This document shows positions 1 to 7,447 of a DNA stretch of 42,980 nt, piece by piece; positions within the stretch are counted from its first letter, which is position 1, and each line of letters starts with the position of its first letter. The position numbers and the translations under genes are program-made. The stretch is taken from the NCBI GenBank assembly GCA_964576765.1, contig CAZNWH010000006.1:1-42980 (forward strand), written 5' to 3'. Below the pieces are notes generated by a model. That model was not told the origin of the DNA and did no database searches. It worked only from the letters and a program-made list of their open reading frames with translations. The DNA is from Hellea sp964576765. GTDB lineage: Bacteria; Pseudomonadota; Alphaproteobacteria; Caulobacterales; Maricaulaceae.

Positions 1-23
1 AAGGACGAGCCTTGTAATGACGG
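1..23. repeat. Half of a paired-hairpin dispersed element, cut by the window edge
   Basis: The first 23 bases match the right arm of the element at 41661-41757: AAGG, a five-base loop, CCTTGTAAT, then GACGG. The left half of the 9-bp stem lies before the window. It shows that the element family is dispersed on this chromosome and not confined to the pccB-pccA gap. Confidence 0.6.
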
Positions 24-258
24 TGTGGTGGAAAAGCCTTTATCCTCACTTATAAGCCCCGCTCCGCCAATTATTCTCTAATCAATTCAATCCCTTATAA
101 AATAAACAAAAAACTTAATCCTCACAAATTCCGGCGGGGGTAATGTTTTATCATTGAAGTTCAGGGATGCTGTCTGTGTATTTGCTAGCGCAATTACACT
201 GAACAAAATTGCACTCATTGGCCTTCGATATACATATAGTTTTCTCGTGGGAGGATAG

Positions 259-515
259 GTGAGAGTACGTTATCTTGCTGCCATGAGAGACGATGAGACT
301 GAGCATCGGGTTGTAACGCGCCCGACTGTGCCGGGTCTGCGTGAGGTGTTAGGCCCAACCGCCACAGTCAGGCATCGACAGATGTCGTAAAGCTGTGACT
401 GCGGGATTAAGAGGCCCTTGCGCAAAAATCATCGCCGCGTGGTTGATGCTGCGTAAAACAAACTAACTTTATCGGTATCCGTCGCGGATATCGACCACGC
501 GGGCCGTCCTTTTTA
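259..515 (+). ncRNA. Unassigned structured segment, possible small RNA or tiny ORF
   Basis: No long reading frame covers 1-641. This part has many short complementary stretches: a CGAC/GTCG hairpin near 374-387, and a 13-pair stem (435-447 with 490-502, one G-T pair) containing a perfect 6-bp stem, TATCCG/CGGATA, at 476-481/485-490. A T-run follows at 510-514. This suits a stable transcript ending near 515, but I do not recognise tmRNA, RNase P RNA, SRP RNA or a riboswitch. An alternative or additional reading is a 43-codon GTG-initiated frame at 259-390, preceded by a strong GGGAGG. Function unknown; low confidence. Confidence 0.25.
435..514 (+). terminator. Terminator-like long stem with T-run
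   Basis: The arms CCGCGTGGTTGAT (435-447) and ATCGACCACGCGG (490-502) pair over 13 positions with one wobble, and TTTTT follows at 510-514. The loop is large (42 nt) and has its own hairpin, so this could be a structured RNA domain instead of a simple terminator. Confidence 0.4.
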
Positions 516-535
516 TAAGGCTGGTTGCCGCCGAG

Positions 536-561
536 TTGATTTTATCCCCGGATAAATTCAA
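536..561. repeat. AT-rich hairpin upstream of the small-protein pair
   Basis: TTGATTTTATCC and GGATAAATTCAA form a 12-bp stem with one mismatch around a two-base loop (CC). It lies about 80 bp before the first small gene. It may be a terminator, an operator or a replication-related cruciform; the sequence does not decide. Confidence 0.35.
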
Positions 562-641
562 CGCACCAAGCCAATAGGCGGTCACTCGATGGGCCGCGAG
601 CGTTATCCCCTGTTTGAAACTCTAATGAAAAAGGCCCAGCC

Positions 642-911
642 ATGCCCCGAAATAAAACCAAATTATTATCTCTTCAAGACGAATTGGCGGCGGTCAATCT
701 CGAGATTCAAAAGACGCGCCTCGCCTTATTGGACGGGCCGAAACCGCAAAAGGTCAATCAGGATGTGCCCTATGAAGAGATTCCGCCGCTCAGCCCCGAA
801 GACCGCAAGCGCATGGAACGGGATGTCGAAAGATTAATCGGCGATGTTGAAGGTCATCACGAGCGCCAGAAACGGGCGTGGTATTTGTCGATGGCCCACC
901 ACGCGCCCTAA
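642..911 (+). CDS. Uncharacterised 89-residue charged protein, paralogue A
   Basis: I do not recognise this protein. It has no signal peptide, membrane segment or cysteine pair. It is highly charged and probably mostly helical: an N-terminal SLQDELAAVNLEIQKTR helix, a proline-containing middle with PYEEIPPLSPED, and a C-terminal helix ending RAWYLSMAHHAP. The next gene encodes a protein of the same length with the same three blocks, so two copies arose by tandem duplication. The overlapping frame at 589-837 is a shadow, because only this frame shares motifs with the neighbour. AAGG at 631-634 lies 7 nt before the ATG. That it is a real gene is supported by the conservation between the copies; its role is unknown. 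Confidence 0.6.
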   Translation: MPRNKTKLLSLQDELAAVNLEIQKTRLALLDGPKPQKVNQDVPYEEIPPLSPEDRKRMERDVERLIGDVEGHHERQKRAWYLSMAHHAP

Positions 912-977
912 GGCATTTCGTTTCACGACTTGCACGGCCACATAGATAGAAAATTCACCAACACGATGAGACATCAC

Positions 978-1247
978 ATGAGAAACTCCCCCATCACCCC
1001 CTCACTTCAAGACGAAGTTCTCGCCGCGAGGCTGGCCATTGCGAAAGCCACGCTGGCCAAGCTGCAAGCGCGGCTGCCCGAGCCTGCACCGCCGCAATAT
1101 ACGCCCTATGAAGAGCTGCGGCCGCCAACCCGTGAGGAACAAGAGCGGTTTAAGAAACGCATGATAAAGCTGATGAACGATATTATGAGAGACGCCGAAA
1201 CCGAAAAGCGCGAGTGGTATCTCTCCTTAACAGCTTACGCACCTTAA
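978..1247 (+). CDS. Uncharacterised 89-residue charged protein, paralogue B
   Basis: This is the second member of the tandem pair. Blocks shared with the first copy are SLQDE near the start, PYEE in the middle and W-Y-L-S-x3-x-A-P at the very end, separated by charged helical sequence. I chose the ATG at 978 because it gives 89 residues, the same as the neighbour, with SLQDE about eight residues in. Upstream starts at 930 and 966 would add sequence with no counterpart. The gap to the first gene is 66 bp, so they may be co-transcribed. No function can be assigned. The stop codon merges with the left arm of an inverted repeat. Confidence 0.6.
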   Translation: MRNSPITPSLQDEVLAARLAIAKATLAKLQARLPEPAPPQYTPYEELRPPTREEQERFKKRMIKLMNDIMRDAETEKREWYLSLTAYAP

Positions 1248-1326
1248 TGTATTTTGCGCTCTACAGAGAATTTGAAAATGGTCGAATAAGGGCCAATTTC
1301 AAATTTAAATCTTTCGCAAAATACAT
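1247..1326. repeat. Nested inverted repeat, MITE-like or two-way terminator
   Basis: The outer arms ATGTATTTTGCG (1247-1258) and CGCAAAATACAT (1315-1326) are a perfect 12-bp inverted repeat. The inner arms AATTTGAAAATGG (1269-1281) and CCAATTTCAAATT (1293-1305) match at 12 of 13. The whole 80-bp unit can fold back on itself. It lies between convergent genes, so it could stop transcription from both sides; the exact terminal arms also suit a small non-autonomous transposable element. There is no T-run. Confidence 0.55.
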
Positions 1327-1380
1327 CGCAAAAATGGTTTTATGGGTGAATTTTTCTAAGGTCGTTCAAGGAAAGTTTCA

Positions 1381-2286
1381 CTAATGCGAAACCTTCTTTC
1401 CTTTGCTTGCCTTAAAGGCATCCACCGCCTCCAAACCGGCCGTTGCGCTGTCGCCGCGGATCTCGGCTTCCTTTTGCGCCCAGAGGCGTTTTTGGTAGCG
1501 ATTGGACAGAACATCGGTAATGACCAGCACGCCGACAACCAGATAGAAGCTCGATTTGCTCATGGCGTCGATCGGGAAGCTAAAGAGTTTAAGGTGGGCC
1601 AGATGCGCGCCTTCGGTGACCAGCAAGACGCCGACCAGAAAGAGGATGAACAGGCCGAGCACTTCATACATGCGGTTTTTCTTGAGGAAATCCGTCACCG
1701 CGTCAGCCATAAAGATCATGGCCAGACCCGAGAGGACAATGGCGATGACCATCAGCGGAACCTGATAGGTGGGCGGGCCGCCATCTACGCCGGGTACGCT
1801 GGCAATCGCCATGGCGGAGAGGATCGAGTCGACCGAGAAGACGAGGTTCATCAACACAATCAAAGCGACGGCTTTGGCGACCGAGCGGCGGCCCGAGCCT
1901 TCACTATGTTCGATATGGTCGACAGCGAGCAAATGGTGAATTTCTTTGACCGCCGTATATATAATGAAACCCCCGCCAAGCAAGGTCACCAAGGCCTGCA
2001 TGGTAAATTCACCCTCGATGAATTTTTCAACGTGAATGTTAAAGAGCGGCTCGGCCATCAGCCCGAAAAGCCCGACAATGACGAAGAGCAAAATGATACG
2101 AAAGACTACGGCAATGCCGATGCCCCATTGGCGGACTTTCTTGGCATCTTTGGGGTCGCCAACCTTGTTACTTTCAATCGCAATATAGAGCAGATTGTCA
2201 AAACCAAGCACAGCTTGGAGCAATATCAACATAAATAAAGTAAAGAGCGCTTCGAGCGTAAAAAGGTCTGCCACTTGGGTCTCCAT
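1381..2286 (-). CDS. TerC-family integral membrane protein
   Basis: A polytopic inner-membrane protein of the TerC family, whose members are linked to tellurite resistance and to metal (manganese) export or loading of exported proteins. The family signature is visible: the first membrane helix runs into AVLGFDNLLYIAIES, with the acidic FDN motif, and a second acidic pair lies in VFSVDSILSAMAI. About seven to eight hydrophobic stretches alternate with charged loops, and the tail is a soluble, lysine-rich segment of about 50 residues. The frame can begin at a TTG at 2289, but the next codon is ATG (2284-2286), which I prefer. About 60 bp separate it from the Nudix gene upstream on the same strand. 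The substrate cannot be told from sequence. Confidence 0.85.
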   Translation of the reverse strand: METQVADLFTLEALFTLFMLILLQAVLGFDNLLYIAIESNKVGDPKDAKKVRQWGIGIAVVFRIILLFVIVGLFGLMAEPLFNIHVEKFIEGEFTMQALVTLLGGGFIIYTAVKEIHHLLAVDHIEHSEGSGRRSVAKAVALIVLMNLVFSVDSILSAMAIASVPGVDGGPPTYQVPLMVIAIVLSGLAMIFMADAVTDFLKKNRMYEVLGLFILFLVGVLLVTEGAHLAHLKLFSFPIDAMSKSSFYLVVGVLVITDVLSNRYQKRLWAQKEAEIRGDSATAGLEAVDAFKASKGKKVSH

Positions 2287-2348
2287 CAAATTTACCGATG
2301 TTCTTAATCTGATTTGGGTATTCTTGAAAAGGGGGAATTAAAACAGCT

Positions 2349-3017
2349 TCAGGTAATGTAATCCCAGCTTTCAGACGTGCAGATCAAGCGCCGTCTTGGC
2401 CCGGAAGTCTCTAGCTCCAGACTATCATAAGCCGCATCGCCTCGCCAGAGGGTAACAAAACCGGATTTGCCTTTCAGGAATTTGGTTTCAAAAATCTCGT
2501 CGGGGGCAGCAGCTGTCGCGCTCATAATCGCATCTATTGTGTCATACTGGGCAAGGTGGATCAGCGATATATATGTTGGCGGCATGATCATAATATCAGA
2601 AGACGGGATTTGAGACAGCAAGGTTTTGGGCTCGACCCAGCGAAAATCATGGATTTCGCCTTGATCAATTTTTACGCGGTCATTCGGGGCACGGGCAATA
2701 AAAAACCATGTTGAGAAGCGGCGTTTTTCCTGCACGGGCGGTATCCAGCGCGAGAGCGAGATTAGGTTTTCGCCAGAGATGTCCAGTCCCGTTTCCTCAG
2801 ATGTTTCTCGAATAGCGGCGACGCGAGCTCGCGTTATATCATCCTCACCCGGAGCATCACTTTCATCTACGCGGCCACCTGGAAAAACCCAAGCGCCGCC
2901 AAAGGCTTTAAGTTTGCGGTTACGACGTAAGATCAAGACTTCAAAACTTTTGCCCTGCTCACGCAACAACATAATAGTCGCCGCAGGAATAAGCTTGGTT
3001 TCAGATTGAGAACTCAC
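2349..3017 (-). CDS. Nudix hydrolase (NUDT19/NUDT7-like)
   Basis: A 222-residue Nudix-fold pyrophosphohydrolase, expected to cleave a nucleoside-diphosphate-linked substrate. The core REXXEEXG of the Nudix box reads RETSEETGL at about residues 70-78. It is preceded by WVFPGGRVDESD and separated from it by an insertion, a layout seen in CoA- or NUDT19-like members. The start is the GTG at 3015-3017; no ATG is available before about residue 17. It lies 11 bp behind parB on the same strand and probably shares its transcript, although its function is not obviously tied to chromosome partition. The substrate is unknown. Confidence 0.8.
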   Translation of the reverse strand: MSSQSETKLIPAATIMLLREQGKSFEVLILRRNRKLKAFGGAWVFPGGRVDESDAPGEDDITRARVAAIRETSEETGLDISGENLISLSRWIPPVQEKRRFSTWFFIARAPNDRVKIDQGEIHDFRWVEPKTLLSQIPSSDIMIMPPTYISLIHLAQYDTIDAIMSATAAAPDEIFETKFLKGKSGFVTLWRGDAAYDSLELETSGPRRRLICTSESWDYIT

Positions 3018-3028
3018 ACTTAAAGTCT

Positions 3029-4003
3029 CTAATGTTTCATACGGCGTATGAGGTCATCGAGCTGCGCCGATGTTTTATAATATATACGCAATTCCCCGCC
3101 CGGTCCCTTATGCCGGAGATCTGTTTTCAGGCCGAGCAGATCGGTAAGGTCAGTTTCGACTTTACGCGTATCGGCGTCTTTTTGCGCGGGGATTTTAACG
3201 GCAGCCCCCTGCGCGGCTTTTATCCGGCGCACCCAATCTTCGGCCTCGCGCACAGACAGGCCTTTATCGGCTATAACATCTGCCAGCTCCGTCGGATCAG
3301 GCGCGGCAATAATAGCGCGGGCATGACCTGTCGAGATTTTACCTTTGGCTAGATAAGTCTGCGCGCGTTTGGGCAAGGTCAAAAGCCGGAGCATATTGGT
3401 GATATGGGGCCGTGATTTGCCCACGGCTTGCGCAATGTCTTCTTGGGTACGTTTAAATTGCTCCGAGAGCGCTTGATAGGCCAAGGCTTCTTCGATGGGG
3501 TTTAAGTCCGCGCGCTGGACATTTTCAACAACGCCGATTTCGAGCACGTCTTGATCAGAGAGCTCCCGGATGAGAACCGGCATGGAGTCGAGCCCCGCTT
3601 TAAGCGCGGCTTGCCAACGCCGCTCGCCAGCGACGATCTGGTAATGGGCTTTACCGTGGCCACTGCGCAGGCTTTCCGGCAAAGGCCGAACCAAGACCGG
3701 TTGCAGGACGCCTTTATTTTTGATCGACTCTGTCAACTCCGCGAGTTTGTCTTTATCAAAATATTTACGTGGCTGATCGGGGTTACGCTCCAGCTGATCT
3801 ATGGAGACAGAAGTGACCCCGCGCTGAGGGGCTGCGGGTTCCGGCTGTTGTGTTTCTTTTGTCTTTGTTATGGGCGGCGCTATAGGTTTTGATTCAGCTT
3901 TTGATTTTACTGGCACATTTATCGTGCTGACATCTGACATTAAAGCTGACAATCCACGGCCTAATCCGCGTTCATTTGATTTCTTTTTTGTTGGTTTTGC
4001 CAT
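3029..4003 (-). CDS. parB: Chromosome partitioning protein ParB
   Basis: A 324-residue ParB/Spo0J-type DNA-binding CTPase that loads on parS and spreads to form the partition complex near the origin. The N-terminus RGLGRGLSALM is typical of chromosomal ParB. Next come the IDQLERNPDQPRKYF block, the CTP-binding GERRWQAALKAG motif, and a helix-turn-helix around EDIAQAVGKSRPHITNMLRLL that contacts parS. A C-terminal dimerisation segment ends with the family's LDDLIRRM-like tail. It follows parA after 22 bp on the same strand, and two perfect parS sites lie 1.4 and 3.4 kb upstream. Family membership is certain from motifs. Confidence 0.97.
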   Translation of the reverse strand: MAKPTKKKSNERGLGRGLSALMSDVSTINVPVKSKAESKPIAPPITKTKETQQPEPAAPQRGVTSVSIDQLERNPDQPRKYFDKDKLAELTESIKNKGVLQPVLVRPLPESLRSGHGKAHYQIVAGERRWQAALKAGLDSMPVLIRELSDQDVLEIGVVENVQRADLNPIEEALAYQALSEQFKRTQEDIAQAVGKSRPHITNMLRLLTLPKRAQTYLAKGKISTGHARAIIAAPDPTELADVIADKGLSVREAEDWVRRIKAAQGAAVKIPAQKDADTRKVETDLTDLLGLKTDLRHKGPGGELRIYYKTSAQLDDLIRRMKH

Positions 4004-4025
4004 TTTATATCCTTCCGTCTTTTTC

Positions 4026-4814
4026 CTAAGTCAGCCGCGAGCGCGTATGCCGCGACAGCATTTCTGTGGCCAAAGCCTTATAGGCTTTGGAGCCTGCACA
4101 ATTTGGATCATACATTATGACAGGTTTTCCAAAGGACGGGGCCTCGGCAATTCTGACATTGCGCGGAATAATTGTTTTAAATACGGCGCGGCCCAAATGT
4201 TTTCGAACATCGGCTGCGACCTGCGCGGATAAACGGTTGCGAGGGTCGTACATTGTTAACATAACACCATCGATAACGAGCTTCGGGTTGATATTCGCCT
4301 TAGCCATTTCGATCGTTTTTAAAAGTTGACTTAATCCTTCAAGGGCAAAAAATTCACACTGCAAAGGAACAAGAACGGACCGTGAAGCGGATAAAGCATT
4401 GACAGTTAACAAGTTTAAAGAGGGCGGGCAGTCTATCAGAATATAATCATAATTATTATGATCACCTTTAATAGCGTCACGTAATATTGTCGTACGCCCT
4501 GCCCTATCTCCAATTTCCAATTCCGCGCTGGCCAGATCTATATGGGACGGAACAAGTTTGAGTCCCGGTACAGTGGTTTCTAAAGTAGCATCAGCAATTG
4601 AGGCACCGTCAACAAGGACATCATATATAGTCACCTCGCGCGAGGCCCGGGGAATGCCCAAACCTGTCGCCGCATTACCCTGTGGATCCATATCTAAAAT
4701 GAGAACCTTTTTTCCTTGCAGAGTTAAAGCCGACGCAAGATTGATGGTTGTCGTTGTTTTACCAACGCCACCCTTTTGATTGACAATAGCGATTATACGT
4801 GGACCTTTGGCCAT
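4026..4814 (-). CDS. parA: Chromosome partitioning ATPase ParA
   Basis: A ParA/Soj-type Walker ATPase that, with ParB, moves newly copied origins across the nucleoid. The deviant Walker A motif QKGGVGKTTT, with its signature lysine, lies near residues 13-22; Walker A' is LDMDPQGNAATGLG and Walker B is YILIDCPPSL. An upstream in-frame ATG at 4826 adds MGIT. I prefer the ATG at 4812-4814 because GGGA lies six bases before it and the P-loop then sits where relatives have it, but the longer form is possible. It lies between rsmG and parB on one strand, the classic origin-proximal cluster. Confidence 0.96.
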   Translation of the reverse strand: MAKGPRIIAIVNQKGGVGKTTTTINLASALTLQGKKVLILDMDPQGNAATGLGIPRASREVTIYDVLVDGASIADATLETTVPGLKLVPSHIDLASAELEIGDRAGRTTILRDAIKGDHNNYDYILIDCPPSLNLLTVNALSASRSVLVPLQCEFFALEGLSQLLKTIEMAKANINPKLVIDGVMLTMYDPRNRLSAQVAADVRKHLGRAVFKTIIPRNVRIAEAPSFGKPVIMYDPNCAGSKAYKALATEMLSRHTRSRLT

Positions 4815-4835
4815 TGTGATTCCCATAATATGGAC

Positions 4836-5462
4836 TTAAGTATTTAGGCGCGCTAACCCTGTGACTTTAAGTATTGATCCCGTGGAATCGCTTACACTTG
4901 GTTTTATATCCACGTCGTAATTCCATGTCTTTTTAGCTTCCGTTAACTCATATTGGACGTTTTCACCTTTTAAAAAAAGGCCTTGCGTGTTTTTCCCCCA
5001 AAATCTCTGTGCATAATCAAATAAGCGCGGTAATGGTGCAAAAGCTCGAGCACTCACGACATCATAAATTTCAGCAGGAAGGGTTTCTGCTCGATCTGAT
5101 ATCACCTTTGCTGGTAAATCTAGTTCTCTTATAACTGTGCGCAAGAAACTGGCTTTTTTTCCAGCCGATTCAACTAAGAGCACAGAACCTTGTGCTCTTT
5201 CTTTGCAAGAGATGGCTAAGGATAGGCCAGGAAAACCCGCGCCAGAACCCAAATCAATGATTTTTTCGACACTTTCAGGTAAATATGGCGTTATTTGCCA
5301 ACTATCAAGTGCATGACGGGCCCAATAATCCTCTATAGCGGTGTGGGAGACGAGGTTTATCCTTCTATTCCATTTTAGCAAAAGGCTGTGCCAAAGCTTA
5401 TAGCTTTCTAATGTTTCACGTGAAACATCGCTTTGCCGAGCAAAGTCATCAACTGTAAACAC
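4836..5462 (-). CDS. rsmG: 16S rRNA (guanine-N7) methyltransferase RsmG (GidB)
   Basis: A 208-residue SAM-dependent enzyme that methylates N7 of the 530-loop guanine (G527 in E. coli) of 16S rRNA. The SAM-binding motif IDLGSGAGFPGL lies about residues 69-80. VVSARAFAPLPRLFDYA is the conserved family block after the methyltransferase core. Translation starts at a GTG (5460-5462) just three bases behind the mnmG stop, so coupling is likely. Its first codons hold a perfect parS site, so codons 12-17 (ending in DVSRET) also serve as a ParB target. Family length and motifs are normal. Confidence 0.95.
   Translation of the reverse strand: MFTVDDFARQSDVSRETLESYKLWHSLLLKWNRRINLVSHTAIEDYWARHALDSWQITPYLPESVEKIIDLGSGAGFPGLSLAISCKERAQGSVLLVESAGKKASFLRTVIRELDLPAKVISDRAETLPAEIYDVVSARAFAPLPRLFDYAQRFWGKNTQGLFLKGENVQYELTEAKKTWNYDVDIKPSVSDSTGSILKVTGLARLNT
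5412..5427. promoter_or_regulatory. parS site 1 (ParB binding), inside rsmG
   Basis: TGTTTCACGTGAAACA is a perfect 16-bp match to the palindromic parS consensus known from chromosomal ParB systems. It lies within the 5' coding part of rsmG, about 8 kb from the predicted origin and 1.4 kb upstream of parB. Confidence 0.95.
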
Positions 5463-5465
5463 AGT

Positions 5466-7328
5466 CTAACTCGCTTTACGTACATAGGCGAGAACAGCCG
5501 TTAGAGCGCCAGGCGTCACACCTTCAATACGCGCGGCTTGCCCTAATGTCGCTGGTCGCACGGCTTGAAGCTTAAGACGAACCTCATTGGACAGCCCACC
5601 TACACTGTCATAATCAAAGCCCTCCGGTATACGTAAACCTTCATCCCGTTTAAAAGCCGCAATATCTCTGGCTTGCCGTTCTATATAGCCCGCATATAAT
5701 GCTTCGGTCTCAAGATATTCGCGCGCAACATGAGGAAGGTCGTATAATTCCGGCCAAACGGGTATTAAATCTGCAAACTTAATATTAGGGTAGGCCAAAA
5801 GGTCCAATACACTGCGCGTGACCCCGTCTTGGTTGACCTTAAGTCCTTGTTTTTTAAGCTCATTAGGTGTTTTAGCTAAAGTTCCCCCTAATTTTTTGGC
5901 TCGCTTTAAAACATCTATTTTATCTAAGAATGAACGTTGTCTCTTGGGCCCTATAATACCTATCTTGTCCCCTAGCGGAGTAAGGCGTTGGTCAGCATTA
6001 TCTGCTCTGAGCAATAAACGGTATTCGGCCCGGCTCGTAAACATCCGATAAGGCTCAGTGACGCCTTTTGTAATGAGGTCGTCAATCATGACGCCGATAT
6101 AGGCCTGACTTCTATCCAATATGAATGGCTTGGAACCGCCTGCAGAAAGCGCTGCATTTAATCCGGCGATCATGCCTTGTGCAGCCGCCTCCTCATAGCC
6201 CGTTGTCCCATTAATTTGTCCTGCAAGATAAAGGCCTGACAAGGAACGTACTTCCAATGTTGCCCGCAATTCCCTTGGATCAACATAGTCATATTCTATC
6301 GCATAACCATAGCGTTTGACCTTAACATGCTCTAGCCCTCGCATCGTTCTCATAAATTGATCTTGAATATCTATAGGAAGAGACGTTGAAATTCCATTCG
6401 GATATACCGTGTCACCATCGGGATTACCAATAAGACCTTCAGGTTCCAAAAACACCTGATGACGATTACGGTCACCAAAACGCACCACTTTGTCTTCGAT
6501 AGCCGGACAATAACGCGGCCCCTTACCAGATATGGTGCCTCCATAAACTGCTGATTTATCAATATTTTCTGCTATAATTTTATGCGTATCTTCATTTGTA
6601 TGCGTAATCGCACATGTCACTTGAGGAACCGTAATTTTGTCACTCATAAAAGAAAAAGGTATAGGCTGCTCATCTGCAGCTTGCTGTTCAAGACTATCCC
6701 AATCAATCGACTCTTTTGATAACCGCGCCGGTGTTCCTGTCTTAAGCCGCCCCATTTTTAAGCCCAAATCATAAAGTCGATCAGCCAAACCAATGGCCGG
6801 GTCTTCTCCAAAACGACCTGCTGGGGTGCGATCAAACCCAATATGAATAACACCTTTTAGAAATGTACCTGCTGTTAAAACAACATGTTCACATCTATAA
6901 TTACTGCCAATAGCGGTCTTAACACCCACAACACGGCCATTTTCAACCAACAAATCTTCGACGGCAGCCGCTTTTACAGTTAAATTCGGATAATTCAGAA
7001 GCGTACCCTGCATAGCCATTTTGTAAAGCCAGCGGTCGGATTGGGTTCGGGGTCCTCGAACCGCAGGCCCTTTGGAACGATTTAACAGCCTAAACTGAAT
7101 CCCAGAGGCATCTGCAACATGGCCCATGATTCCGTCCAAAGCGTCAATCTCACGAACAAGGTGACCTTTCCCAAGCCCCCCTATAGCCGGATTACAGGAC
7201 ATTTCTCCGATAGACTCTATCTTGTGCGTCAATAATAGGGTTTTTGCTCCCACACGGGCTGACGCAGCCGCAGCCTCACAGCCTGCATGACCACCCCCTA
7301 TAATAATGACATCCCAATTAAGGGGCAT
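5466..7328 (-). CDS. mnmG: tRNA uridine 5-carboxymethylaminomethyl enzyme MnmG (GidA)
   Basis: An FAD-dependent enzyme that, with MnmE, installs the cmnm5/nm5 group on U34 of certain tRNAs. The dinucleotide motif GGGHAGCEAAAASARVGA lies at the N-terminus. Other conserved blocks are MSCNPAIGGLGKGHLVREIDAL, the cysteine-containing GPRYCPAIEDKVVRF, and the C-terminal helical MnmE-binding domain. I chose the ATG at 7326-7328 (MPLNWDVII) because GGAG lies six bases before it and this gives the usual length (620 residues); the upstream frame to 7358 would add ten unneeded residues. It is followed by rsmG after three bases and preceded by a 119-bp gap holding parS. Confidence 0.96.
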   Translation of the reverse strand: MPLNWDVIIIGGGHAGCEAAAASARVGAKTLLLTHKIESIGEMSCNPAIGGLGKGHLVREIDALDGIMGHVADASGIQFRLLNRSKGPAVRGPRTQSDRWLYKMAMQGTLLNYPNLTVKAAAVEDLLVENGRVVGVKTAIGSNYRCEHVVLTAGTFLKGVIHIGFDRTPAGRFGEDPAIGLADRLYDLGLKMGRLKTGTPARLSKESIDWDSLEQQAADEQPIPFSFMSDKITVPQVTCAITHTNEDTHKIIAENIDKSAVYGGTISGKGPRYCPAIEDKVVRFGDRNRHQVFLEPEGLIGNPDGDTVYPNGISTSLPIDIQDQFMRTMRGLEHVKVKRYGYAIEYDYVDPRELRATLEVRSLSGLYLAGQINGTTGYEEAAAQGMIAGLNAALSAGGSKPFILDRSQAYIGVMIDDLITKGVTEPYRMFTSRAEYRLLLRADNADQRLTPLGDKIGIIGPKRQRSFLDKIDVLKRAKKLGGTLAKTPNELKKQGLKVNQDGVTRSVLDLLAYPNIKFADLIPVWPELYDLPHVAREYLETEALYAGYIERQARDIAAFKRDEGLRIPEGFDYDSVGGLSNEVRLKLQAVRPATLGQAARIEGVTPGALTAVLAYVRKAS

Positions 7329-7431
7329 AAAGTGCTCCAAATACACAGCCATGGCCACAAGGCTTTAACTTTCGCGGCCTATAACCTGTGTCTAAAGGCT
7401 TGTCGATACATCACATATAACTGGATCCAAA

Positions 7432-7447
7432 TGTTTCACGTGAAACA
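7432..7447. promoter_or_regulatory. parS site 2 (ParB binding), between mnmG and mnmE
   Basis: A second perfect TGTTTCACGTGAAACA. It abuts the mnmE stop codon (7448-7450) and lies 6 kb from the predicted origin. With site 1 it forms a pair 2.02 kb apart, a typical origin-proximal parS cluster. Confidence 0.95.

Noticed and set aside
1..640. tmRNA, RNase P RNA or a known riboswitch
   Set aside because: None of their conserved sequences (for example the GAGGAAAGTCC of RNase P RNA or an ANDN-type tag frame) is present on either strand.
589..837. 82-codon frame overlapping the first small gene
   Set aside because: Only the overlapping frame at 642-911 shares blocks with the second small gene; this one has no such support.
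1384..2238. 284-codon plus-strand frame opposite the TerC gene
   Set aside because: It mirrors the TerC gene exactly; its translation is charge-rich without family features, while the minus frame is a clear membrane protein.
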